This document shows, one piece after another, positions 49,354 through 58,647 of a DNA stretch of 64,000 nucleotides. Both the position numbers and the translations under genes were made by a program. The stretch covers positions 1-64,000 of the forward strand of contig DASYAI010000040.1 in the NCBI GenBank assembly GCA_036501425.1, in the 5' to 3' direction. Under the pieces are notes generated by a model. It ran no database searches and had not been told where the DNA came from. It was given only the letters and a program-made list of their open reading frames with translations. The DNA is from DATKRB01 sp036501425 (GTDB lineage Bacteria > Actinomycetota > Acidimicrobiia > Acidimicrobiales > RAAP-2). Numbering within the stretch: the stretch's first letter is position 1; each line of letters begins with the position of its first letter.

Positions 49354-50517
49354 ATGAGCACCGACTTCGCGCGGACGCGATGGGGATACGTCTACGACGG
49401 GGACCAGCACATCCACGAGCCGCAGAACTTCTGGATCGAGCGGCTCCCGTCCAAGTACAAGGACCGCGTCCCGCGTACCGTCACGGGTTCCGATGGCAAG
49501 GACTACTACCAGTCCGCGGACGGCACCACGACCGTGGGAACCGATATGCGCACCGCGGTGGCCGGGGTGAGTGAGCTCGACTGGCACTTCGGTCCCTACG
49601 CCTTCGGGGAGATCCGCCCGAGCGCGTGGGATCCCAAGGCGCGTCTGGACGACATGGACATCGACTACGTCTACGCGGCCATCATCCATCCGAACCGACA
49701 GGACTTCGGTCTCTTCGCGGGAGCAGACGCGGAGCTGCAGAACCTCTGCGTCAGGATCTACAACGACTGGATGTCCGAATTCTGCTCGGTGGACACGGAC
49801 CGATTGCTCGGGATGGCCCAAGTCCCTTCGACCGGTGTCGACAGCGCCATCGCAGAGCTACGTCGTGTCCGCGACCTGGCGGGCATCCGCGGGGTGGTGT
49901 TGCGCAACTGGCCCAGTGGCGAACAATGGCCCACCCCGACGGACGACGCCTTCTGGTACGAGGCCGAGGCCCTCGGGATGCCGATCATCATTCACCGGAC
50001 GATCGGGGCTGCGGGGATGGGCGCCGGCATGCAATGGTTCGCGGAGCACGGCGGCAAGTACAAAGAAGCGCTCACACTGGGACATCTCCAACTGGAACGC
50101 CTGGGTTCGGCATTCGTCCCCGCCCTCTCGTACATGATCATCGGAGGGGTGCTCGAGCGATGCCCCGACCTTCACCTGGTGGGCACCGAGACAGGGTGTG
50201 GCTGGGTGCCGTTCTTCCTCGAGCAGAGCGACGACAACTTTCTGCGCCATCGCTTCTACTCCGAGACCGGCCTCACGATGCTGCCCAGTGATTACTATCG
50301 CCGCCAGTGCTGGAACACCTTTCAGGTCGACCGCGCCGCGATCGAGAACCGCCTCGGTCTCGAGGACAAGTTCATCTGGTCCTCAGACTTTCCCCACGCT
50401 GGCGCGGATTGGCCCAACTCGGTGAAGAACATCGAGAAGAACCTCATGGGTGTGCCCGCCAGCGAACAAAAGATGGTCCTCACCGACAACTGCCGCCGGG
50501 CCCTGAAGATCGGGTGA
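49354..50517 (+). CDS. Amidohydrolase-family (Amidohydro_2) metal hydrolase
   Basis: The 387-residue product is a full TIM-barrel amidohydrolase_2 protein: GYVYDGDQHIHEPQNFW (DxHxHE at the first strand, metal ligands), RLDDMDIDYVYAAIIHPNR, ADAELQNLCVRIYNDWMSEFCSVDTDRLLGMAQVP, AIAELRRVRDLAGIRGVVLRNWPSG, HLVGTETGCGWVPFFLEQ and KFIWSSDFPHAGADWPNS (Asp ligand). Such enzymes decarboxylate or hydrolyse ring acids. GGGGGTGGAGCC precedes the ATG. Its base composition looks less GC-rich than genes to the left, like the cluster to the right. Confidence 0.88.
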   Translation: MSTDFARTRWGYVYDGDQHIHEPQNFWIERLPSKYKDRVPRTVTGSDGKDYYQSADGTTTVGTDMRTAVAGVSELDWHFGPYAFGEIRPSAWDPKARLDDMDIDYVYAAIIHPNRQDFGLFAGADAELQNLCVRIYNDWMSEFCSVDTDRLLGMAQVPSTGVDSAIAELRRVRDLAGIRGVVLRNWPSGEQWPTPTDDAFWYEAEALGMPIIIHRTIGAAGMGAGMQWFAEHGGKYKEALTLGHLQLERLGSAFVPALSYMIIGGVLERCPDLHLVGTETGCGWVPFFLEQSDDNFLRHRFYSETGLTMLPSDYYRRQCWNTFQVDRAAIENRLGLEDKFIWSSDFPHAGADWPNSVKNIEKNLMGVPASEQKMVLTDNCRRALKIG

Positions 50518-50707
50518 GGTGTCGGGAATCTCGGCGCCGCGCCAAGCAGCATCATCTTCCGCCAACGGTCCGCTCATCGCACCAGCTCACCGTCAGCGAT
50601 GGCCTCCGTTGGCGTCTTGGTTACGACGGGACCCCCTCCTCGATGCGCTAGGGTGTCCGGGGCATGGATGGGTTCGTGACCAGGGGAAACATCTGTTGGA
50701 AGCACAG

Positions 50708-50785
50708 CGGGCTGTGGCGCAGCTTGGTTAGCGCGCTTGACTGGGGGTCAAGAGGTCCCGGGTTCAAATCCCGGCAGCCCGACCA
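50708..50785 (+). tRNA. tRNA-Pro(GGG)
   Basis: The cloverleaf folds fully: acceptor CGGGCTG/CAGCCCG, D arm GCGC with GG in the loop, anticodon stem CTTGA/TCAAG with loop CTGGGGG (anticodon GGG), 5-nt variable loop, T arm CCGGG/CCCGG with TTCAAAT. The C1-G72 pair and A73 discriminator are typical of bacterial tRNA-Pro. CCA is encoded (50783-50785). Confidence 0.97.
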
Positions 50786-50818
50786 GTAAGCCGACGTGGT
50801 CGACCACGACCGGGCTGG

Positions 50819-52087
50819 TCACGATCGACCGACCCAAGCTGAGGGCACCGATTGAGGGGGCGCTCCTTGGGGGGCTAGCTCGGCGACCGCCGCAGGGTCC
50901 ACCGCGCTACCGGACCTCCGAGATCCCCGTACGGCAGCGCCCATCGCCGTCACGGCCTGCTCGAGGATCTGCGAGGACGTGGCGAAGTTCAACCTCAGGC
51001 ATCCCGTTCCGTTCGACCCGAAGGCAAGGCCCGGGTTCGTCGCCACCCGAGCCCGGGCGAGGAAGAACTCGGCCGGCTCCTGCGGAAGGTTCAGCGCGTT
51101 GCAGTCGAGCCACGCCAGGTAGGTCCCCTCGGGCACGCTGTAGCCGACCCCGGGGAGATGCTCCGCGAGCAATTCGGCCAGACGACGCCGGTTTCCGTCC
51201 AGATAGGCAACGGTGTGGTCGAGCCAGTCCGCACCAGACCGGTACGCCGCCAGGTTCGCCTCGATGCCGATGGTCGAGGCGCCGTGGGTCCTCATCCTCG
51301 AGATCTGCTGCCACCGGTCCTCGTCGGAGTCGTTGTTGACGATCGCCTGGGCGCACTTGAGGCCCGGGAGGTTCCATGCCTTCGAAGCCGAGGTCAGGGT
51401 GATGGCATGGCTCGCCGCCACCTCTGAGACGCTCGCGTAGGGAACGTGGCGGTTCGAGTACGTGAGCGAGCCGTGGATCTCGTCCGCGACGACTCGGGCG
51501 CCATGGCGGTCTACGACGTGCGCCAGGGCAACGAGTTCGGCCCCGCTGAAGGAGCGACCGAGCGGATTGTAGGGCTGGCAGACGATGATCGACTCTGCAC
51601 CGCTCGCGAAGGCCCGGTCGATCGCTTCCAGGTCGAAGATGAGCTTCCCTTCGTCCCGGGCCATCGGCACTTCGAGGATCGGACGTTGGACCACCTTCGG
51701 CACCTCAAAGAACGGCATGTATGCCGGGGTGGGCAGGACGATCGGCGAGCCCGGCGACGTGTAGCAGTCGATGGCGAGCTCGACGCCCTTCAGGACGTCG
51801 GGCAGGAGATGGATCCGGGACGGGTCGATCGGCCAGGAATAGCGGGTCGCCGACCACTCTGCCACCGCGTCTGGCAAGCCGGTCGCCTCGTCCCGACGCG
51901 GATACCCGAACTCCTCGCGGTCGACCGCGTCCTGGATTGCCGCCCGAACCACCGGAGCGGTGGGGAAATCCATCTCCGCCACCCACAAGGGAAGGACGTC
52001 CGGATCGTAGAAGCTCCACTTGGCGGTCCCACGACCTCGGAGCGTGGCCGGGTCCAGCTTGTCGTAGGACGCGAACGCCGAGCTCAC
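50819..52087 (-). CDS. PLP-dependent MalY/PatB-type aminotransferase or C-S lyase
   Basis: The 422-residue product is a fold-type I PLP enzyme of the MalY/PatB group: VLPLWVAEMDFPTAP, the QPYNPLGRSFS segment (Asn174), ADEIHGSL (Asp202) and SASKAWNLPG (Lys236 Schiff base). These enzymes cleave C-S bonds of cystathionine-like or cysteine-conjugate substrates, giving 2-aminoacrylate, or act as aminotransferases. The Gly/Ser/Pro tail after 390 is extra. Its start overlaps the class-V gene stop (GTGA). It is the last gene of the ridA-ABC operon and converges with tRNA-Pro. Confidence 0.88.
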   Translation of the reverse strand: MSSAFASYDKLDPATLRGRGTAKWSFYDPDVLPLWVAEMDFPTAPVVRAAIQDAVDREEFGYPRRDEATGLPDAVAEWSATRYSWPIDPSRIHLLPDVLKGVELAIDCYTSPGSPIVLPTPAYMPFFEVPKVVQRPILEVPMARDEGKLIFDLEAIDRAFASGAESIIVCQPYNPLGRSFSGAELVALAHVVDRHGARVVADEIHGSLTYSNRHVPYASVSEVAASHAITLTSASKAWNLPGLKCAQAIVNNDSDEDRWQQISRMRTHGASTIGIEANLAAYRSGADWLDHTVAYLDGNRRRLAELLAEHLPGVGYSVPEGTYLAWLDCNALNLPQEPAEFFLARARVATNPGLAFGSNGTGCLRLNFATSSQILEQAVTAMGAAVRGSRRSGSAVDPAAVAELAPQGAPPQSVPSAWVGRS

Positions 52088-53268
52088 GTGGACCTCACGA
52101 AACCAGCGATCTTGTCGAGCACCAAGTCGATCTCCTGTTTCGTGTTGTAGTAGCCGGTCGAGATACGCAGGGCGCGGTTCTCGTGCACGTTGCGGATCGA
52201 GATACCCAACCCAGCCAGGTACTCGACCGCCCGATCGATGTCCGCGTCGCCGACCTGAAACGAGACGAGGCCCGAGTGCTGCCCCGCTGGAGTGAGAACC
52301 GTGAAGCCGCGCATCTCACCCGCCCGCGCTTTGCAGTAGGCAGACAACGCCTCGATGTCGGCTATCGCTTCGGAGAAGCCGACCACGTCGGTCAGCCACC
52401 GGACCGACGTGGCGAAGCCCCTCATGGAGGGTCGATAGAAGGTGCCGGTTTCGAAACGCGCCGCGGTCGGGTTGAGGACGAACGACGCCGGATCAGTGGC
52501 GTCGAACCGCCGGAAGTCCACCGTGGTGAACGTCGTGAAGGTGGGGCTCAGCGCGTCGAGCTGGTCCGATCGCACGAAGAAGCCACCAGAGGCATCCGGC
52601 CCGCACAGCCACTTCTGCCCCGGAAACGCGTACTGATCCACCCCCAGCTCGTGGACATCGACCGGGATCGCCCCCACCGACTGCGCGCCGTCGACGAGCA
52701 CGATCGCCCCGACCTCGTGCGCCATGGCGGTGATCTCCTTCACCGGAAGCACCGCTCCGTTCGTATAGAGCACATGGGAGAGCACGACCATCTTGACCCC
52801 GGGACGAATCGCCTTCTCGAACGCCTCGAGTGCGACCTCCGGCTCGCCGTTGCCGATCTCGACCAGCTCGACGTTCACCCCGTGCCGCTGGCGGAGCATC
52901 GCGAGCGGCATGAGCACACCGCCGTGCTCCTGAGAGGTGGTGAGCACCTCGTCACCGGGCGCCCAGGGCCGCCCCCAGAGTCCCAGGTTGACACCCTCGG
53001 TGGTGCTCCGGGACAGAGCAATTTCCTCCTCCTGCGCCCCGACCAGGACCGCAAGGCTCCTACGCAGCGCGGCGAGCTCATCGAAGTAGTCCAGAAAGGA
53101 CTGCATGCCACCGGCGATGCGTCCGGCTTCCAGCTCCTGGGAGGCCGCCTGCGCCGCTGCCGCCGTGCAGCATCGGGGGAGCGGTCCCCAGCTCCCGTTG
53201 TTGAGATAGACGGTTGCGCTGGTCGCGGGGAGCTCGTCGCGGATGCTGTGGATGTCGATACGTGCCAT
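52084..53268 (-). CDS. Class-V PLP enzyme (cysteine/cystine lyase or IPN-epimerase-like)
   Basis: The 394-residue product is a class-V aminotransferase fold: TVYLNNGSWGPLPR, the His of TTSQEHGGVLMPLAM (His115), VDGAQSVGAIPVDVHELGVDQYAFPGQKW (Asp193, Gln196, Lys219) and GTFYRPSMRGF. Cysteine desulfurases carry a mobile catalytic Cys loop near the C-terminus; here no such Cys is obvious, so it is more like cystine lyases or epimerases. The exact reaction is unknown. GGGAGAACC precedes the ATG at 53268. Its stop overlaps the MalY-type gene, so the two PLP enzymes are coupled. Confidence 0.87.
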   Translation of the reverse strand: MARIDIHSIRDELPATSATVYLNNGSWGPLPRCCTAAAAQAASQELEAGRIAGGMQSFLDYFDELAALRRSLAVLVGAQEEEIALSRSTTEGVNLGLWGRPWAPGDEVLTTSQEHGGVLMPLAMLRQRHGVNVELVEIGNGEPEVALEAFEKAIRPGVKMVVLSHVLYTNGAVLPVKEITAMAHEVGAIVLVDGAQSVGAIPVDVHELGVDQYAFPGQKWLCGPDASGGFFVRSDQLDALSPTFTTFTTVDFRRFDATDPASFVLNPTAARFETGTFYRPSMRGFATSVRWLTDVVGFSEAIADIEALSAYCKARAGEMRGFTVLTPAGQHSGLVSFQVGDADIDRAVEYLAGLGISIRNVHENRALRISTGYYNTKQEIDLVLDKIAGFVRST

Positions 53269-53312
53269 GGTTCTCCCATTCTCCGGCTCACCGGGGTGCC
53301 GCGCCCGGTCGG

Positions 53313-54551
53313 TTAGACGAGCCCTCCCGAGGATGCCGTCGTGTCGACCTTGCCCTGGGTCACGCATCGACCCGACACCATCACCAACTCGAGGTCCCGC
53401 ACGGCGCCTAGCTCCCGGAGGGGATTGCCCCGAACGGCGATGACGTCGGCCCGCTTTCCCGCGTCGAGGCTGCCGGTGACGTCGTCGATGCCGATCGCCC
53501 GTGCCGCCAGGATCGTGGCCGCCTCGATCACCGACGCATTGTCCCATCCCGCCGCGGCGAACACTTCGAGCCCGCCGGCGTAATTGTCCATGCGATTCTC
53601 GCGGCCGGCCATGCCGAAGCCCGAATCCGTCCCGGCGATCATCTGCACCCCGGCCTCTCGCATCGCGGCCAGGCGTCCGAGCAGGCGGTCGATGCCACCG
53701 GGACCGAAGCGGTCGTTCATCTGGAACAGGATCCCCGACACGGTGGGGCAGACGTAGACGTCGTTAGCGATGATGCGACCGATCGCGTCCATGTCGGGCT
53801 CCGCGGTGATCATCGTCGTAGACTGCGTGGCGAACGAGCAGTGCTCGATGGTGGTCACGCCCGCCTCCGCCGCATTCCTGATCCCTGCAGTACCGTGGGC
53901 GTGGGCGGCGATGTGCTTGTCGCGCATCCTCGCTTCTTCGACGACCACCTTGATCTCGTCCACGCTGAACTGCGCCTTCCACGTCGGCGGGCCGACTGGG
54001 GTCATGCCGCCGCCGGTGGCCATGATCTTCAGGCAGTCCGCGCCCCCACGCAGGTTCTCGCGGGCGACCTGGCGGATGGCGTCGGGGGTATCGGCCTCAC
54101 CACCCATGTACCAGCAGTGGCCGCCGGAGTTGGTGATCGGTCGGGTGGCCACGACGAGATGCGGACCGACGGCGAGGCCGGCCTCGATGGCGTCCCGCAG
54201 TTCCACCTCGAGGAAATCGCGGCCACCGAGATCCCGGGCGGTCGTCACCCCGGCCGAGAGCAGCTTGCGAGCGTTCTCGGCCATCCGAAGGATCAGATGG
54301 GGGTTGCTCTCCTTGCTGAGATGGGTCGTCGGGACCACCGATCGGTCGAAACCGAGATGGACGTGGGAATCGATCATGCCCGGCATGACCGTGCAACCGG
54401 TCAGGTCGACCACCTCGACGCCACCGTCGACAGGGCAGCTCCCCCTGGGCCCGACCGCTTTGATGGTCGCGCCGTCGATCAGGACCTCACCGTTTTCGAT
54501 GAACTCATTCGGGCGGCCAGTCAGAACGGTAGTGGCCTGGAGCAATTTCAT
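53313..54551 (-). CDS. Metal-dependent amidohydrolase (imidazolonepropionase/prolidase-like)
   Basis: The 412-residue product has the subtype-I amidohydrolase layout: GCTVMPGMIDSHVHLGFDR (His63, His65), a likely carboxylated Lys in ADCLKIMATGGG, HIAAHAHGTAGI and EHCSFATQ (further His ligands), and Asp in MIAGTDSGFG. The flanking beta-sandwich is made by both ends (MKLLQATTVLTGRPNEFIENGEVLIDGATI and GKRADVIAVRGNPL). Relatives cleave Xaa-Pro dipeptides or ring amides. GAGGAGAAGGAGG precedes the ATG at 54551, which overlaps the ATPase stop. It probably opens the imported compound before the PLP enzymes act (inference). Confidence 0.9.
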   Translation of the reverse strand: MKLLQATTVLTGRPNEFIENGEVLIDGATIKAVGPRGSCPVDGGVEVVDLTGCTVMPGMIDSHVHLGFDRSVVPTTHLSKESNPHLILRMAENARKLLSAGVTTARDLGGRDFLEVELRDAIEAGLAVGPHLVVATRPITNSGGHCWYMGGEADTPDAIRQVARENLRGGADCLKIMATGGGMTPVGPPTWKAQFSVDEIKVVVEEARMRDKHIAAHAHGTAGIRNAAEAGVTTIEHCSFATQSTTMITAEPDMDAIGRIIANDVYVCPTVSGILFQMNDRFGPGGIDRLLGRLAAMREAGVQMIAGTDSGFGMAGRENRMDNYAGGLEVFAAAGWDNASVIEAATILAARAIGIDDVTGSLDAGKRADVIAVRGNPLRELGAVRDLELVMVSGRCVTQGKVDTTASSGGLV

Positions 54552-55675
54552 CGTGCTGCCTCCTTCTCCTCGCGCTCGGGAACGGGCTGCCCCGGTGCGC
54601 CACCCGGGGGACGGTCGTCGACAGCGAGGCCACCGGGTCGGCGCAGGGGGACAGGTGACGACATGGGGAAGTGGCAGGCGACCTCGTGGGCCGGCGAGCA
54701 CTGGACCATCTCCGGCTCGACCTCGGCACAGATCGCCTCGGCGCGCGGACATCGGAGCCGGAACCGGCAGCCCGAAGGCAGGTCGGTCGCGGAGGGCACC
54801 TCCCCACGCAGGGGTGGGCCAGCATTGCCCACCGCCGGGTCCGGCACCGGCGCTGCGGCGAGCAGGGCCCCGGTGTACGGATGGGCCGGGCTCGAGAAGA
54901 GCTCGTCGGCCGGCGCCCGCTCCACCAGCCGGCCGAGGTACATCACCCCGATCTCGTCGGCGACGTGGCGCACGGTCGCGAGGCCGTGCGAGATGAACAG
55001 GTAGCTGATGCCCAACGTCTCCTGCAGCTCGTCGAGCAAGTTGACCACCTGCGCCTGGACCGAGACGTCGAGGGACGACACCGCCTCGTCACAGACGAGG
55101 AATTTCGGGTCCACCGAGATGGCCCGGGCGATGGTCACCCGCTGGCGCTGTCCACCCGAGAGCTCGCGCGGGTAACGCTTGGCGACCTCGGCGCGGAGGC
55201 CCACGCTCTCGAGGAGCTCGAGGCTCCGGTCGTGACGTTCCCTCTTGCCGGCGATCACGCCGTGCGCCTCGAGCGCCTCCGACACGACGTCGACGACCCG
55301 GTGCCGCGGGTCCAGGGAGCCCAGTGGGTCCTGGAAGATCGCCTGGACATCCTTTCGGGCCCGCCGGAGCTCCTGGCCCCGTCCGGCCAGCCAATCCCCA
55401 CCGTCGAACGTCACCTGCCCGGACGTGGGCTTCTCGAGGCGCAGCAGGAGCCGGCCCAGGGTCGACTTGCCGCAGCCGGACTCGCCCACGAGGCCGAAGG
55501 TGGACTGCCGGTGGATCGAGAACGTCACCCCGTCGACCGCGCGGATCGTGCGGACCGTCTGACGGCCACGGCGGTGGTGCCGGAGCCGGTAGTGCTTGAC
55601 CAGGTCCCGGAGCTCGACCAGCGCGCCGCCCGGGCCGCCTTCCGCTCCCTGCGTCACCTCGGCCACCATGTTCAT
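54548..55675 (-). CDS. Oligopeptide-type ABC transporter ATPase (OppF/DppF-like)
   Basis: The 375-residue product has Walker A GESGCGKST, Q-loop VQAIFQDPLGSLDPR, signature LSGGQRQRVTIARAI, Walker B FLVCDEAVSSLD and the H-loop FISHGLATV. The C-terminal oligopeptide-transporter extension carries a Cys-rich segment (GCRFRLRCPRAEAICAEVEPEM) that, in this family, can bind an Fe-S cluster. It energises peptide import with the OppD partner. The ATG at 55675 overlaps the upstream stop (ATGA), and its own stop overlaps the amidohydrolase start. The N-terminal 40 residues include the basic KHYRLRHHRRGRQ stretch typical of OppF. Confidence 0.93.
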   Translation of the reverse strand: MNMVAEVTQGAEGGPGGALVELRDLVKHYRLRHHRRGRQTVRTIRAVDGVTFSIHRQSTFGLVGESGCGKSTLGRLLLRLEKPTSGQVTFDGGDWLAGRGQELRRARKDVQAIFQDPLGSLDPRHRVVDVVSEALEAHGVIAGKRERHDRSLELLESVGLRAEVAKRYPRELSGGQRQRVTIARAISVDPKFLVCDEAVSSLDVSVQAQVVNLLDELQETLGISYLFISHGLATVRHVADEIGVMYLGRLVERAPADELFSSPAHPYTGALLAAAPVPDPAVGNAGPPLRGEVPSATDLPSGCRFRLRCPRAEAICAEVEPEMVQCSPAHEVACHFPMSSPVPLRRPGGLAVDDRPPGGAPGQPVPEREEKEAAR

Positions 55676-56730
55676 GGCTGGCCTTCGCCCGGATCCGCGC
55701 TGGGTGAGCGCGAGGGGTTGAGCAGACCCGAGGCGAGCTCCCCGGCCCGGTGACAGGCGACCCGCCGCGCCCCGATCGCCACCGGCTCTGGCGCCTCCAC
55801 GCGGCACCGGTCGACGGCGAAGGGGCAGCGTGGGTGGAAGGCGCATCCCGAGGGCCGCTCGCGAGCCTCGGGCATCGACCCCGGGATCGCCGAAAGCCGG
55901 GCCACCCGGGCTGAGTCGACGCGCGGCACCGCCCTGATCAGGCCGATGCTGTAAGGATGGCCGGGCCGGGAGAACAGATCGCGGGTCGGTCCCTCCTCCA
56001 CGACGGAGCCGGCATACATGACGACGATGCGATCCGCCGTCTGCGCTGCGATGCCCATGTCGTGGGTTATGAGGAGGACGGACATCCCCCGCTCGTCCCG
56101 GACCCGCTTCAGGAGCTCGAGCACCTGGGCCTGGATCGTCACGTCCAGCGCAGTCGTCGGTTCATCGGCCAGAAGGAGCTTCGGATCGCCGGCAATGGCG
56201 ATGGCGATACCGACGCGCTGGCACATGCCGCCCGAGATTTCGTGCGGGAATTGCCTGACGCGGTGTTCGGGGTCGCTGATGCCGACCTGAGCCACCAGCT
56301 CGACCACCCGGCGCGCGATCTCGGCCCTCCCCGAGCGCCGGCGGGCCACCGCCTCGGCGATCTGCTTGCCGACCGGCACTACCGGATCGAGGGCCCCGGC
56401 TGGATCTTGGAAGATCATCCCCATCTCCCGACCCCGCAGGCCGCGCAACTGCCGTTGGTCGAGAGCCGTCAGGTTCCTGCCCTCGAGGGCCACCGTTCCC
56501 CCGACACGCAGCCGTGTGCGCCGCTGGGCGAGGCCCATGATCGCGCTGGCCGTCAGGGACTTCCCACTGCCGGATTCCCCGACGAGGCAGATGATCTCGC
56601 CCCGCTCTAGTTCGAAGCTCGTGCCGTTGACGAGGGCGACGTCCCCATCGCCCGATCGGTAGTCGACGTGGAGGTCGCGCACTGCGAGGAGCGGGACACC
56701 CGAAGGCCGAGTACTCGGTGGTGCGGTCAT
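55672..56730 (-). CDS. Oligopeptide-type ABC transporter ATPase (OppD/DppD-like)
   Basis: The 352-residue product has Walker A GESGSGKSLTASAIMG, Q-loop GMIFQDPAGALDPV, signature ISGGMCQRVGIAIAIAG, Walker B LLLADEPTTALD and H-loop ITHDMGIAA. A Cys-containing C-terminus (GCAFHPRCPFAVDRCRVEAPE) is present, as in OppD. In the signature motif, Cys replaces the usual Arg (GGMCQR), a difference worth noting but compatible with the family. It pairs with the OppF-like ATPase. The ATG at 56730 overlaps the permease stop. Confidence 0.93.
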   Translation of the reverse strand: MTAPPSTRPSGVPLLAVRDLHVDYRSGDGDVALVNGTSFELERGEIICLVGESGSGKSLTASAIMGLAQRRTRLRVGGTVALEGRNLTALDQRQLRGLRGREMGMIFQDPAGALDPVVPVGKQIAEAVARRRSGRAEIARRVVELVAQVGISDPEHRVRQFPHEISGGMCQRVGIAIAIAGDPKLLLADEPTTALDVTIQAQVLELLKRVRDERGMSVLLITHDMGIAAQTADRIVVMYAGSVVEEGPTRDLFSRPGHPYSIGLIRAVPRVDSARVARLSAIPGSMPEARERPSGCAFHPRCPFAVDRCRVEAPEPVAIGARRVACHRAGELASGLLNPSRSPSADPGEGQP

Positions 56731-57677
56731 CGACTCGACGGCTCCATCACGTCGCGTAGCCAGTCGGCGATGACGTTGACCGACAGCACCAGGAGCGTGA
56801 TCAAGACCCCGGGGAAGATGGCAATCCACCACTCCTTATTGATGTAGCCCTGTCCGTTGGAGATCAGCGTTCCCCACGAGGTAACCCCGGTCGGTCCTAA
56901 ACCCAGATAGTTGAGCGACGCGCCGGTCACGATGGCCGTTCCGATAGTGATGGAGCCCAACACCATGCCCGGTGCCGCGCAGTTGGGGATGACGTGGCGC
57001 CACAGGATCCTCCGCTTGCGGACGCCCACGACGGTGAGGGCGTCGACGAACACACGGCTGCGGACCTCGAGGGCGCGCCCGCGCAGCACGCGGGCGAAGA
57101 GCGGGATGGTCGCCACCGATACGGCGATGATCTCGTTGGTTACCGTAGGTGCCAACGCCGCGATGAACACGAGCGCCAGGAAGAGCGGGGGAAGTGCCAT
57201 CAAGACGTCGACGCAACGCATCACCACCATGTCGATGGCACCGCCGATGTAGCCGCTCAGGACGCCGATCGCCGAACCGACCCCCCCGCCGAGCAGGGTG
57301 CAGAGGAAACCGATCTCCAGCGCCGTCCTCGCTCCGTAGACCAGCTCGGTGTAGACGCTCCGTCCGTACTGGTCACTCCCGAGCGGGAACGTCCCTGACG
57401 GGGCTCGGAGGGTGGTCAGCGGGTCGGTCGCCGACGGGCTCCCACTCGTGAACAGCGAGGGGAACAGCGCCCATGCCACCATGAGGAGGAGGAACACGAA
57501 TGCCAGCCCGAGGACGAGCCTGTTCGGGCGGAACCACCGGCGCCGCAATCCGGGCCGGCGGACCCAGCGGGCCCACGAGGACTCCCGTAGTAGACCCGGT
57601 GACCGCTCGGCCGACTGGAACGCATTCCCCGCCTGATCCTGTTCAACCTTGTCGGCGTTGGGTGCAGTGAGCGTCAT
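56727..57677 (-). CDS. Dipeptide/oligopeptide ABC permease (DppC/OppC-like)
   Basis: The 316-residue product has a long cytosolic N-terminus, TM1 (LVLGLAFVFLLLMVAWALF), an extracellular loop (GTFPLGSDQYGRSVYTELVYGARTALEIG, hallmark of OppC/DppC) and further spans. The EAA-type coupling motif is in RVFVDALTVVGVRKRRILWRHVIPNCAAP. It forms half of the channel with the DppB-like partner. The ATG at 57677 starts 18 bp after the dppB-like stop. It belongs to the same minus-strand operon. Confidence 0.93.
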   Translation of the reverse strand: MTLTAPNADKVEQDQAGNAFQSAERSPGLLRESSWARWVRRPGLRRRWFRPNRLVLGLAFVFLLLMVAWALFPSLFTSGSPSATDPLTTLRAPSGTFPLGSDQYGRSVYTELVYGARTALEIGFLCTLLGGGVGSAIGVLSGYIGGAIDMVVMRCVDVLMALPPLFLALVFIAALAPTVTNEIIAVSVATIPLFARVLRGRALEVRSRVFVDALTVVGVRKRRILWRHVIPNCAAPGMVLGSITIGTAIVTGASLNYLGLGPTGVTSWGTLISNGQGYINKEWWIAIFPGVLITLLVLSVNVIADWLRDVMEPSSR

Positions 57678-57695
57678 GGCGATGTGCTCGTCTCG

Positions 57696-58613
57696 CTAGC
57701 GGGTCATGGCCGTGCGTACCCTGGGGTCAAGGTAGGCGTAGGAGATGTCGACGAGAACGTTGATCACCACGTAGGCCGTGGCGACGAGGAGGACGATGGC
57801 TTGAACCATCGGATAGTCCTTGTTGTTGATGCCGTTCACCAGCAGGCTGCCCAGGCCCTGCCGGCCGAAGATCTGCTCTGCGATCACCGCCGACGAGAGA
57901 AGGACGCCCAGCTGGACCCCGAGCACGGTAACCGTGGGCAGCAGGGCGTTGCGCAAGGCGTGGGCGATCCAGACCCGTCGCTCGCGCAGTCCCTTGGCAT
58001 AAAGCGCCGTGACGAACTCGAGCTCGATCACCTCCAGCAGCGAATTGCGCACCAGTTGGATGACGAAGCCGGACGTCACCATGGCGAGCGCGACCGAGGG
58101 GAGAACGAGCTCCGCCAGGCTCCCGCTACCGGTGGCGGGGAACCAGTGGAAGGTGAACGAGAAGAGCAGGATGAGGATCGGACCAGTGCAGATCGTCGGC
58201 ATCGACGTCCCGAGGAGGCTGACCACCCGGATCGTCGAGTCCACCCACGTGTTCTCGAAAAGCGCGGAGAGCATCCCGAAGACGACCCCGAAGACCACCG
58301 TCAAGACCATGGCCGCCAGCGCCAACTCGACCGTCGCCACTGTCTGCTGTCCGATCGCGCTCATGACCGGTTGCCGGGTCTGGAACGAGGCCCCGAAGTT
58401 ACCGTGCAGGGCGTGCCACACGTAGAGGACGAATTGGTCGCCGAGCGATTTGTTCAGCCCGAACTCGACCATCAGGTTGTGTCGCTCGCCCGGCGTGGTC
58501 GGCGCACCCTGGGTGATGACGTCGACCGGGTTTCCCGGCAGGACTCGCAGGACGAAGAAGATGACCGCCGACACCCCGATGACGACCGGGATGCCGATGG
58601 CGATCCGCTTCAA
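57696..58613 (-). CDS. Dipeptide/oligopeptide ABC permease (DppB/OppB-like)
   Basis: The 305-residue product has the DppB/OppB start (IGIPVVIGVSAVIFFVLRVLPGNPVDVITQG), several spans and the coupling helix ELEFVTALYAKGLRERRVWIAHALRNALLPTV. It forms the channel with the DppC-like subunit. The only plausible first codon is TTG at 58613; GGAGGAGGAGG lies about 19 nt upstream, inside the end of the binding-protein gene region, so the start is uncertain. It is 34 bp downstream of the binding-protein stop. Confidence 0.9.
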   Translation of the reverse strand: MKRIAIGIPVVIGVSAVIFFVLRVLPGNPVDVITQGAPTTPGERHNLMVEFGLNKSLGDQFVLYVWHALHGNFGASFQTRQPVMSAIGQQTVATVELALAAMVLTVVFGVVFGMLSALFENTWVDSTIRVVSLLGTSMPTICTGPILILLFSFTFHWFPATGSGSLAELVLPSVALAMVTSGFVIQLVRNSLLEVIELEFVTALYAKGLRERRVWIAHALRNALLPTVTVLGVQLGVLLSSAVIAEQIFGRQGLGSLLVNGINNKDYPMVQAIVLLVATAYVVINVLVDISYAYLDPRVRTAMTR

Positions 58614-58647
58614 GACGACGTGGACCGTGTTCCTCCTCCTCCGCTCG

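Noticed and set aside
50708..50785. Attachment site formed by the tRNA-Pro 3' end
   Set aside because: I could not find a second copy of the T-arm/acceptor sequence in the window, nor an integrase other than the housekeeping XerD.
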